Made by a program: the position numbers and the translations under genes. Under the pieces are notes generated by a model. That model was not told the DNA's origin. It saw only the letters and a list, made by a program, of their open reading frames with translations, and did no database searches. A stretch of 42,774 bases of DNA, from NCBI GenBank assembly GCA_933822405.4, contig CAKOGP040000791.1:1-42774 (forward strand), in the 5' to 3' direction. The stretch is from Cylindrotheca closterium. Taxonomy: Eukaryota; Bacillariophyta; Bacillariophyceae; Bacillariales; Bacillariaceae. Within the stretch, counting starts at the first letter, position 1. Each line of letters begins with the position of its first letter. Shown piece after piece: positions 1 to 8,843 of this stretch.

Positions 1-110
1 CAAACTGGTTCAACAGTACTGGACTCACCTCCGTATGGTAAATGGCCATGACAGCCGTTAACGGCAATCTAGAAACTTGAGATAGTTTTAACATGATTAA
101 TGCATCAGAT

Positions 111-136
111 TTATTATTATTATTATTATTATTATT
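111..136. repeat. TTA trinucleotide microsatellite
   Basis: About eight copies of TTA/TAT lie just outside the left end of the 6.3-kb inverted-repeat element. They may mark the insertion target, because many transposons prefer AT-rich simple sequence, or they may be coincidental. Confidence 0.9.
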
Positions 137-150
137 TGTACGGCGGAGGC

Positions 151-299
151 ACCGGGTACCGCAGGATGGAAACCAGGTACTGCGGGGAGGAAACCAGGTC
201 CCGCCAGAGGGAATCTCTGTGCAAGTCTGTCTGTCTTCACCCCGTTTGGAATTCAAAAACTAATATTACAGTAATTGGTATAAGTGTATTCCAATCTGG
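151..299 (+). repeat. Left terminal inverted repeat
   Basis: This 149-bp repeat pairs with 6311-6438 on the other strand. The outer 24 bases match exactly, and most of the rest matches, including CTGTGCAAGTC, GTCTGTCTTCACC and TTGGTATAAGTGTA. The left copy carries 21 extra bases near 175-195, a partial duplication of its own outer sequence. Confidence 0.85.
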
Positions 300-430
300 C
301 TGTTGCTGTTTTTCAATATTCAAACTTCAAACATCATGTTGCATCAAATCACCAGTTTTGGTGCAAAGGTTAAGCAAAGCATGATTGCACACTATTGCAT
401 GCTCTTGACAAGGCTGTCTTTTTGGAAACA

Positions 431-862
431 ATGATTCCAGCGGCCAGGAAATTGATGAGGATCAAAGCAAAGAAGTCAACCGCTCCACCAGCAAATGCAA
501 ATGCAATTCTCAAAAGCCGCCCGCATCAGCCAACAGGACGACTCGATCGCGGAATCAGAAAGGACATCATTCGATCTCGGGGCAAGGATACAGAAGCAAC
601 TGCCACCTACGCCAAAACATCACCTGCGCAGCCACCAAAGCATACAACTCCTCCCAAAACAAAAACCACCCATTCAGTCTACCAGTCACAGGCCAACAAT
701 GATGCCAAACAGAGTACTCGCCAAAATGTTGCAAAGCTGATGCCGTCTAGTCAGTTGCATAAATTGACACCCCACGGGAGTACCAGAAAGGCAAAACAAA
801 TGTCTACAATTGCACGCACTTCAACAGCAGTAGGTTCAAGATCTACAATCAAGATCATTTGA
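431..862 (+). CDS. Basic, low-complexity ORF in the inverted-repeat element
   Basis: This 143-residue ORF is the first rightward gene block of the element. The first ATG is at 431; an upstream TTG in frame is an unlikely start. The product is rich in Lys, Arg, Ala, Thr, Ser, Pro and Gln and has no recognisable domain, signal peptide or membrane segment. The composition fits a disordered nucleic-acid-binding N-terminus. Its stop is 6 bp before a TGA that closes off the next frame, so it may once have been joined to the ORF at 929 by a frameshift or intron. Function unknown. Confidence 0.4.
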   Translation: MIPAARKLMRIKAKKSTAPPANANAILKSRPHQPTGRLDRGIRKDIIRSRGKDTEATATYAKTSPAQPPKHTTPPKTKTTHSVYQSQANNDAKQSTRQNVAKLMPSSQLHKLTPHGSTRKAKQMSTIARTSTAVGSRSTIKII

Positions 863-928
863 GACTGAGTGCAAGAAGAATGGAATTTCTGTGGCCTGCC
901 ACCAAATCATTCGGTGGACTATTCAGCA

Positions 929-1600
929 ATGGCCGATCAACTTTTTCATGAAGCTTTCAAATTCATGGGCAATGACTCGACTGAGTTCCCATTCGGCACC
1001 GCAAAAAGAAGGTATGCCCCTTTGGACATCTCCTCCTACAAGATATCTACAAGATACCCCGAGAAGGGGAAGTTTGACTCTATCAGCTTGTATTGCAATG
1101 CCCAGTTGATTGTCTTGTTCTCTCAGTTTACCTATAGAGGTGAAAATGCCTATAGTGAGATCAAATTCATTCCGACTCACTGCAAATTGATTGACGTACT
1201 CAGCGACCCAAACGAAAGCAGCACTGATAAAGCGCCACTGCCTTACGTTTTGGGGCACTGTGGCGCAGAAATCCTTGAAGCAGAGTGCATTGACTGTACC
1301 ATTTCTGGAATGAATCACTTCTTGAAAGCTTGGATTGTCAATCCACAAAACGTCATAAAAAGAAGGCATTTGAAAACAACAGCAACCCCTTCAACTCTGC
1401 AAGCAGCAATCATTGTTGCAAAGCCTTTGAGAGACTATGGGGGTGAATCTCACAACCCCGAGAAAGTAGCAATAAAATTTCAAGCTCTTATGAATCGTCT
1501 TGACGTGTATTGCAACAACACAGGCGGCAGGGCTTTCAATTTAAAATCTATTCCCCTGAAGATTCTCAAAGATACGTCCACTGCCATGATGAAAGTCTGA
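929..1600 (+). CDS. Hypothetical protein of the inverted-repeat element
   Basis: This ORF of 223 residues starts at the ATG at 929. The reading frame is open back to 869, but only a GTG is found there. The composition is globular and mixed, with several cysteines around residues 105-120, and I see no family motif. After its stop at 1598-1600 two frames stay open for about 150 bases. One of them leads into the ORF at 1677, so the two may be exons or frameshifted parts of one gene. It runs in the same direction as 431-862 and 2391-3047 and belongs to the left gene block of the element. Function unknown. Confidence 0.45.
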   Translation: MADQLFHEAFKFMGNDSTEFPFGTAKRRYAPLDISSYKISTRYPEKGKFDSISLYCNAQLIVLFSQFTYRGENAYSEIKFIPTHCKLIDVLSDPNESSTDKAPLPYVLGHCGAEILEAECIDCTISGMNHFLKAWIVNPQNVIKRRHLKTTATPSTLQAAIIVAKPLRDYGGESHNPEKVAIKFQALMNRLDVYCNNTGGRAFNLKSIPLKILKDTSTAMMKV

Positions 1601-1676
1601 AAAATCAAGGAAGTCACTTACAGTTGTCTCTTCAGTTCCACAGCAAACGACCAAGTTGACCTGTGGCTTCGAGTCT

Positions 1677-2297
1677 ATGAATCTTACACACTTCATGCAA
1701 AAGTATATTATGACAAATGGCGCTCTCACTACAGAAACTATCCAAAATATTATCAAAGCAGTGGAGCACGCTCTAGACTACGATGCTGGCGATGCCCTCG
1801 CTCTTTGGTCAGATCTGAGGAAAGGTGCTGAGGCACTTTGCATGAGCAATACTCCAGTTGACACGCCGATGAAGAGTCCACAATCTCAGGTTCCCGCCAT
1901 GGAATCACAAAAGCCCCCAGATACGTTTTCTTCATGTTCTGAAGACAAACGCAAATCAAGCAGCAAAAAAGATGTGGTCAAAAGGCGACTATTTCCGAGC
2001 GCCAAGAACATACCGTCTCGACTTGGTGTTTTGGTGGATTTATCTTGTCCTGATAACAACAGCAAATCAAGCAGCGATGAAGATGTGGTCAACAAGCGAC
2101 TCCTTCCGAGGGCAAAGAACATACCGTCTTGACGCGGTGTTTTGGTGGATTTAAACGGAACTAGAGTGAGAACCGATTTGAAGCGCAAGCGTGGACATCT
2201 GGGTCCAATGGACAAGAGCACCGCACTACCACAAAAGGGAAACGGAGACAATGGCCGGCTCGGACTGAGGAACAAACGAGGAAACAGTACTATATGA
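1677..2297 (+). pseudogene. Element gene with internal tandem duplication and a premature stop
   Basis: The frame opens at the ATG at 1677. The N-terminus predicts amphipathic helices (residues about 1-65), followed by a Ser/Lys-rich part. Two tandem copies of about 35 residues contain the pattern KSSS-x-x-DVV-x-x-RL and end in GVLVDL. In the second copy the Arg codon CGA of the first copy is matched by TGA (2130-2132). Reading through that stop, the frame continues with the same GVLVDL sequence and stays open for another 55 codons to the TGA at 2295-2297. The stop therefore looks like a point mutation (C to T) in a gene that originally ran to 2297. Product unknown; it was probably a component of the mobile element. 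Confidence 0.6.
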
Positions 2298-2390
2298 TCA
2301 ACCAAAACGCAGAAGGGTGGTGATCGTTAAACTGTAACCAAGAAGAAATCACCCATAGAAAGAAACGCCGAGAATCGCAAGAAAGCCATC

Positions 2391-3047
2391 ATGAAGAAAT
2401 TGGAAGCACGCGAAGCGGATGTGGAGCATCTTACAGGAATGCTATCACAGGATCCAAAACCAACTGACAAAGATCAACCTGAAAAGCCCCCAAAAAGGAC
2501 CAGAGAAATAGTGGGACAGCATGCCGCAACCATTGCCCAAACCAAGGATGGTACACAGAGAAGATCAGTGTCAAAGTTATTCAAGATGAACCAGCGCTGC
2601 AATGTACAGGGAGAATATGGTAACAAGACATTGAATGAGGCTTGGCCCAAATTTCTGTCCGTCACATTCTTTAAAGACAAAGTTGTGGAGTGGCCAGGAC
2701 ACTTTGGCAATGTCTCATCTTGTAGGGAGGATCCATTGGTAACTTGTCTTGGGTTGCACAACCGGGACCAACTCTGCAATTTTGTGGAATATTTATGCAA
2801 AAGGCTGGAAGATATTCAATTTGTGTCAGACAAACATGACTTGGATAATATGGTCTTTGGGAATCGCGGCAGAGCCGTTTCTCAGAAGAAACTTTTGAAT
2901 ATGGTTAACTACGTTCAGAAATGTAGAGAGAATCAAGATACCTGCGGCGGTTTGAAAACGATCGATAGACGAAACAGTCCGCTGCTGCTGGAAGAGGCAA
3001 AGAGGCCACTTAGAGGAGAAGTCGATGATCCTTTGCTTGATGACTGA
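2391..3047 (+). CDS. Hypothetical protein of the inverted-repeat element
   Basis: This 218-residue ORF starts at the ATG at 2391. The same frame is open upstream to about 2330 without another ATG. The N-terminal 60 residues are charged and helix-prone (KKLEAREADVEHL). The middle (about 65-165) is globular with aromatic and cysteine residues, and the C-terminus is acidic. I recognise no domain. It is the last rightward ORF before the convergent leftward gene, with 75 bp between the two stop codons. It may be the C-terminal part of the gene that begins at 1677, separated by a frameshift. Function unknown. Confidence 0.45.
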   Translation: MKKLEAREADVEHLTGMLSQDPKPTDKDQPEKPPKRTREIVGQHAATIAQTKDGTQRRSVSKLFKMNQRCNVQGEYGNKTLNEAWPKFLSVTFFKDKVVEWPGHFGNVSSCREDPLVTCLGLHNRDQLCNFVEYLCKRLEDIQFVSDKHDLDNMVFGNRGRAVSQKKLLNMVNYVQKCRENQDTCGGLKTIDRRNSPLLLEEAKRPLRGEVDDPLLDD

Positions 3048-3121
3048 GATGATGACAATTCAACTGATACCAAATGAAGATAATTCTACAATAAACTTAT
3101 GCAATTGGTTACTTCTATTCT

Positions 3122-5788
3122 TCAAAAGCGAAATTGATCAATGATATCACTTTCAAGGGAATATATGAAGTGCTTCAGCTCTCCTGTTCTACTGTCATAG
3201 TCTGTATGATTGTCATTTATTTTGACTGCTTCTGCTCGTTCAAGATGCTGCTCATACACACGAGGAAACTCTTTAAAGTATCTCTTTCTTGATTTGCAAA
3301 GGAGTGCAAGGAGGCTCTCTCTTGATTCTTGATTGCTGTTCATGATTTGAGGAATCAGAGTATAGTGCGTTTCTCGAAGATGATCAAGATCTCTTTTGAT
3401 ATCCTTTTTTGGGAACTTGATCTTCAAGTCCTGCAAATCTGCTGGAGATGTCGATAATTTCACCACCATCATCTTGTGCATTTCCAGTTGTCGCACCAAA
3501 GATTGTGATGCAATAAACCTGAGCGTTTGATTTAAACCTTCTTGCTTTGCAGGGTGCCAATACTGAATGTGCCACTTCTTATAATATTCCCTCACTCTGT
3601 TTTCGCCTGTTTTTCATAGGCTGACAAGTAAGAGCTACTCATAGGTTGCATGCCGTCTTCCCCTGGAATGGGGAACTCAAATGTTGTTTCTGAGACTTTG
3701 CTGTCGCCACCAAAAGGGTCTGGGCCTGATTTGCACCAAAGATTTGACCGACGCGCTTTCAGATACGTTTTCACATAAACTTTGCTAAGCTTGACAGATT
3801 GTAGATTGAATGCCGGACTTGAGTACATGTCAAGATTATGGAATCGCAGGAGCAACCCTCTCAAGACGCAAATTCTGGTTGGGCGTTGCATACTTTCCCA
3901 AGAACATCCTTGTGTGTCGCATGGTCCATTCTACCGCTCTATCAGCCCAAATTGGCTTTCCAAGTGGGCTCTTTTGAGTGAAAACATACTTTGGAAAAGA
4001 TAGTTTCTCAGCGTCAGATGCCATTTCCCACCATTCCAAAAAGTCACAACAAATGTGCATGTAGTTTGTTGCATGCAATGCCGCAAAGATTGGCAACAAA
4101 GTCTCATCGTTGCAACGAAGAGATCAACATCTCCGTTTTTGCCCGACTTCTCTGAATCTTGTACCATCAGTGTGATCTCAATGAACCTCAAAGCAAGCAA
4201 GACAGCCATACAGATTGGGAACTCTAAAGCCCGTTCAAGCATATGCTCATGGACATCAGCTGCTGAAATCGGCTCGCCATCATTATCAGCCTGCAGGCCA
4301 TCTGCCGCAGCACGATAGTGAGCCAAAATGAATTGTGGTATTTCCAAGACATAGTCGGTAGGTTTGCTGACAACAAGAAGCCAATTAAGCTGTGGCTCTG
4401 TTGGGCGCCAGTTGCTGAAAGAAAGTCACGCGACAGACGGTTTGACATATTTGCCACCTCCATAAGATGGTGCATTCCACCCATGAAAAACCGTACCTTT
4501 GGATACCGCAGTTTGCTTCCTTTGTCTCTATGTTTTCTTCTATCCTACTCAATTTTGTCTAGAAAGCGTTTCTGTGTCAAGCCATCACAAGTTGCTGGAG
4601 AAAAGAGACCACAAACTGGGGGCTCTCCATTTGTTTCTGCAAGATCTAGCAAATCTTTGTCCCAGTTTGAAAAACGCTCTAAGTAATCCATAATCTTCTT
4701 GACTGTTTTTGTTGCATTTGGGTCTTCATGCAGTGGCTTATCAAGATGTATGTTGTTGGCTTCGTATATTGTTGGACTGCCTTCAAAGTGGAGTGTATGC
4801 TGTTTTCTCTCTGCCATTCCATTACGTTTAGTAGAGGTTTCTTTGATACGGACCTTCTTTGTCTCAACTTCTTCTCCTGGCTTCTTTGGGAGAATGGGGT
4901 TGATGATTTCACTTCCTAGATTCAGCATTCATCAGCAGTTGGTAGGTTTAGGTTGATGGCACAGTCAATCGATTTTAGAACCTGCCGATTTAGCAGTGCT
5001 TTGTCGTCTTCTCTCACATCGACAACTTTTGCAACAAGGTTGTCCATTTCCTCAAATTCTGCTGCCCCCTCTGGATCATCTTCCACATCATACATATCAA
5101 GCTCCACGGTCTCGGCCAACTGGGAAAATGTTAATTGCTTACGATCAAGTGTGCCTTGATAAAACCCATCATTCTTCAATTGGGTCTTTGAAATGGTCTT
5201 CACTTGTATGACGCAGTGTTGCGACCACAATTTTTTCCTGCCTTTGAATCCAACGTTGTCAAAATGTGCGCTTGCCATGTCCAAGATATCCGTGGCAACT
5301 CTAACACCAGCAGACGTTTCCTGGCCAGCAACCGCCAAGTTGCCAAGATGTGAAGTACTAGCTGAAAGTCTGATTGACGACAAATACGCCAAAAGTTCCG
5401 CCTTGACATTGTAATGTTCCAGCTGTGCGGAAAGCATCAGCTGAAATGGTGCAGGCCTGCTGAGTGCAATATTTTGAAGCATGTCTTTGGTGACTGCAAC
5501 AGCCATGAATTGAGATTGATATCCTTGGTAGAGCTCAAGCTGTTCGGCCTCCAGCTGCATCTTTCCAGTGGCAAATGCAAACAGAAGTTTCGACATCAAG
5601 CTCGGATCTTCAAAAGCGGCATATTCAAAATGTTTTGTTCTTAAAAAGTATTTTGTGCTGATTGAACAAGGGCACATGAAGAACTGAAAAGGTTTGGTGT
5701 AGATATGTTTCGTCGGCGTCCGACTTGGGGTCATAGTTGCTGTCCAAACAAGCAGTAAGAGATGTACTTGCAAATCCTTCTTGTTCAT
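3122..5788 (-). pseudogene. Frameshifted transposase-like gene of the inverted-repeat element
   Basis: Leftward coding sequence begins at the ATG at 5788 and continues through at least six blocks in different frames: 5788-4922, 4928-4545, 4484-4224, 4347-3931, 4099-3836 and 3891-3122. Adjacent blocks overlap or abut without GT-AG introns that would restore the frame, so most joins are best explained by indels. The first block contains AHFDNVGFKGRKKLW. A later block contains NYMHICCDFLEWW, then KSPLGKPIWADRAVEWTMRHTRM. An Asp-Asn-hydrophobic motif followed far downstream by G-x-P-x-x-x-D-x-A-x-E-x-x-x-R resembles the Asp and Glu regions of some eukaryotic DDE-type transposases of large elements. 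That assignment is inference from motif shape only. The gene converges with the ORF ending at 3047. Confidence 0.5.
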
Positions 5789-5876
5789 CTTGCTTCAGAA
5801 GAGGGAAAGCAAGGGAAAAGATGAACAGCTTCCCCTTTTCTTCTCCTTTCAGCTTCTTGAATGATGACGCATAGTA

Positions 5877-6151
5877 TCAAACAGGGTATTTATCCAGATC
5901 TGGCTTGTGGTCAACAACAGGCAAAGTTACACAGAATGTCTTTGAAGTTTGATCAACGCGGTAGTAGCAAAAGTTGGTGATTGCCGTGTTACAATTTGCA
6001 CAAATTGGCATGCGGAATTTCCTGTTTGTCACACAAATCATGGCGCAAGAGGGCAAAAGAAGCACAAACAGCTCTCATTACGACAGAAGGCATTGCCTGT
6101 GCCATCAAAGCTGATGTCCAATTTTTGATTGCAGCCAGAGCACTTCCTCAT
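5877..6151 (-). pseudogene. Small zinc-ribbon-like ORF pair inside the element
   Basis: An ATG at 6151 opens a 37-residue ORF ending at 6038. It contains CSGCNQKL and further cysteines (CRNESC, CFFC). The next frame continues to 5877 with PICANCNTAITNFCYYRV and later cysteines. Pairs of CxxC separated by 15-25 residues are typical of zinc ribbons. The two pieces overlap in different frames, so they are either one frameshifted gene or two exons of the leftward transposase-like gene whose ATG is at 5788. A zinc-binding N-terminus would be expected for such a protein. I see no clear intron boundary joining them. Confidence 0.4.
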
Positions 6152-6310
6152 TCTACAACAGACCAAACCAATGTAAAGTGGACAAGATCCATCTTATCAT
6201 TCATTGTCATTGTGTTCATTCCGCCGCATTGGCAGCATCCACGGTTTAGGCCACAAGCAATCATGGTAGGAGAATACAACTGAAGAAATTCAAAGAATTT
6301 TAGATGTATT

Positions 6311-6438
6311 CCAACTTGGACTACACTTATACCAACTACTGTATTCTTAGTTTTTGTATTCCAAAGGAGGTGAAGACAGACCGACTTGCACAGAGGATCC
6401 TTATGGCGGAACCCGGTTTCCATCCTGCGGTACCCGGT
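6311..6438 (-). repeat. Right terminal inverted repeat
   Basis: This 128-bp inverted partner of 151-299 has scattered mismatches and lacks the 21-bp internal duplication seen on the left. The divergence between the ends suggests the element has not moved recently. Confidence 0.85.
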
Positions 6439-7700
6439 TCTGTCAGGCCGCAACACCGTCCTGGCTGGTGGTCAAAACACAGATGATGTTCATCGTACGT
6501 ATAACGGACTATGTCTGTGCATCGTACGTTGAATCTGCTCACTTTGTTTGCACAATCAGAGATGAATAATCTCAGAACTGAATTATCTCAAATCACATAC
6601 AGTATAATATAGTCATGGCACCGCAGTACCAGCAATGTTCTTTCATACTTCTGGCTATCATGACCACCATGGCGAGCATTTTGATAATTGACATGGATTT
6701 GCTTTGTCATCACTTTCATGACACCAGCTTAATGAGTCAGCCATTCATTCATTCATCAGTCATGGCGTTGGCCACCACCATGATGATGGCTGTGTATCTA
6801 CATTTCAATGATGATGATAATTTCAAATAGAGGGATATCATACCACTGTTTGCTTTTTTAGATACTGGTAGGACTGGCTTGCTGGTTGTGGTGCCCTCCT
6901 CAATTGATGATGGAACCGGTATTATTGTTGGTTGCTGAGATAAGAATGGCTGATGATTCACTGACTCCAGTCAACTGGCGAGTCCTCTCTTGAATTTCGT
7001 TGATTGGCTTGGGCCGTTTATGTAGGGTATCATGAAATATCATGGAATGGATTGGATCTTTATATTCTGCAAGACATTTTCAATCAAACGAAACCGATGT
7101 TCAGCAAACTACGACCATGAATCTTCCAATGATATTGATGAGCCGGCTTCACTATCCTGGTCTCTTCCAGGATTGCTGCTGCTGCAGCTCCAGTAATAAG
7201 ACCATGGATTGATTCCATGGAAGAAATAATATCCACGGCAGGAGGAGCGAGATCACATCAAGTCCAACAAGAACGGACCATGCACGGATACCTCATCCTT
7301 TAGACGTATGCGGTAACAGCGTCCATCATTTTTCAAAATTTAAAGTCCCACACGGCGTCACACTGAGTGGTAATGAAACCCAGACAGTCTCTCCTCTCGT
7401 GGGATCGATACTACTAATTTTGAAGTTCAGATTTGCTGGCATGCTTGTCCTGTTGGAAAAGTGCTATTTTACTTAACAACTGTACCTGCCCTCTGGCAAC
7501 AGCGAAGAAATTAATCGCCGACGTTTGTCCTGCATCAGGCAAACACATAAAGGGACGTGTGACGTTTATTTGTTCTTTCTTGGTTGCTTGCGGTATGATG
7601 TTCAATCACAATCATCATCTGTGCTCGCATTATACTCCATTCCTTCTCTAATATGGATGGAGCTATTATTGACAAAACATGACTTCAGCATGAATAGGTC
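6439..7700. other. Gene-poor spacer right of the element
   Basis: No convincing gene is seen. The longest ATG ORF (6615-6830, 71 residues) is Met/His-rich and hydrophobic, without motifs, and its codons look like low-complexity CAT/ATG repeats. The stretch 7140-7260 carries CTG and short inverted simple sequence. Confidence 0.5.
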
Positions 7701-8476
7701 TCTTGTTTGTATGAAGTGATATGGATGCATTTGCCCCTTTCACCTCTGAAATCACTGCCAAGAAAGAACCGCAACAAGGTCTGAAAACTGCTTTTAGAGA
7801 GGTTTCGGGACGTCTACGAAGTCCCAAGGCGACACTGAGCTCGAATTTTCTGCGGAAGTTGCTTGTGTTGTTATGCTAAAGGCGATGCCACCATTTCATG
7901 TGCAATATCTGGGTTTTGGCAGGACAATTTTCAACGGAGACCATTGAGTTGCAAATTTGTCGGTCACAATGAAATTGCACGGCCTGGACCCCATGAGTGG
8001 AGAAAGTGGAATCAGAGGTTGTGGCAAGCATAGTTGATATATATGTTACGTTGGGAGCAGCGGTAGTTATGTTGAATATCTTTTGCTGTGCCACAATCAC
8101 ACAATAATCCACCAAGATTGGTTCCGTTGGTTGCTTGGACTGGACGGATAGGAGTCAAGAAGACGTGTTTGCCGAATGCGACTCATATCTACCATCACCA
8201 TCAAGACAAAATCTACACATATATTCAATTTTGGGCTCTCAAATACCAAAATTGACGATTTGGAGCCCATCAAGGTGCCATGGTGCAATTGTTCCCCTCG
8301 TTTGGATAAGCCAGTGTGGGCGCCCAGCGAAGTAAAAACAGCCGAACTTGCTGTGGAAAGCGAATGTGGTAGATGGGCTATGGCTGGAGGGCGATTCATA
8401 CTTCTATTTGCCTCAATTACACTACAATCTACCCTGTTTCGTTTGACTGGTTCTGTTGGGTTGCAGAAACTGGTCG
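7701..8476 (+). repeat. Dispersed repeat, copy A
   Basis: This 776-bp sequence is repeated at 33016-33796 in the same orientation. Shared blocks include TCTTGTTTGTATGAAG at the left end, GACGTCTACGAAGTCCCAAGG, TTGAGTTGCAAATTTGTCGG and GGTTGCAGAAA near the right end. The copies differ by point changes and small indels, more so in the right half. Neither copy has a long ORF on either strand that the other preserves. It is probably a non-autonomous element or the relic of a multicopy gene; terminal repeats were not found. Confidence 0.85.
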
Positions 8477-8843
8477 GCACGGTTACCTCATCCTTTTAAG
8501 AATTTTCTTCCTTCTTCCTCTTCTTTTCCCCCTCTCTCCCCGCCTTCCCCCCCTAAGCCCTCTAGGTTTTTTCATGACATGATTTCATTCTCCACTCCAT
8601 TTTTCATTGACTCCGGTTTCTGTGATGAAAGCAACGACTCTTCAGCTCAAAAACTGACTGTCAGTTCTTGTGCTAATCAAAAGTCATCATCGTGGGCATC
8701 GACAAGCTCATGAATAGACATGAAATAGCTACTGCTTGGATTAGCTGATGTTTCATTTTGCATCTAGTGCTTATTTTTTATTTTTCTAGTTCATCTTCGA
8801 ACTTATTATATTGTTCCCATTCAAAGTTTTGGATGTTGAAGGT
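8477..8843. other. Intergenic, 3' side of the repeat-protein gene
   Basis: A pyrimidine-rich tract (CTTCCTTCTTCCTCTTCTTTTCCCCC, about 8505-8560) is the only notable feature. No gene is supported. Confidence 0.5.

Larger units (their letters stand above)
151..6438. mobile_element. Decayed 6.3-kb DNA-transposon-like element with long terminal inverted repeats
   Basis: The segment is bounded by inverted copies of a sequence whose outer end reads ACCGGGTACCGCAGG. Inside, the left half has four rightward ORF blocks (431-3047) and the right half has leftward blocks (3122-6151), so the two gene sets converge near 3050-3120. Nothing outside the repeats shares this organisation. Long inverted ends, convergent genes and accumulated frameshifts are what is expected of an old autonomous DNA transposon, or of a larger element carrying accessory genes. 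I saw no convincing target-site duplication: the left flank reads GGAGGC and the right flank TCTGTC. I cannot assign a superfamily. A retroelement is unlikely because no reverse transcriptase, RNase H or direct LTRs are visible inside. The boundaries are the limits of the inverted repeats and could be off by a few bases. Confidence 0.72.

Noticed and set aside
100..384. 94-codon ORF at the left end
   Set aside because: It translates the microsatellite and the inverted repeat, and its right-end counterpart gives a similar meaningless ORF.
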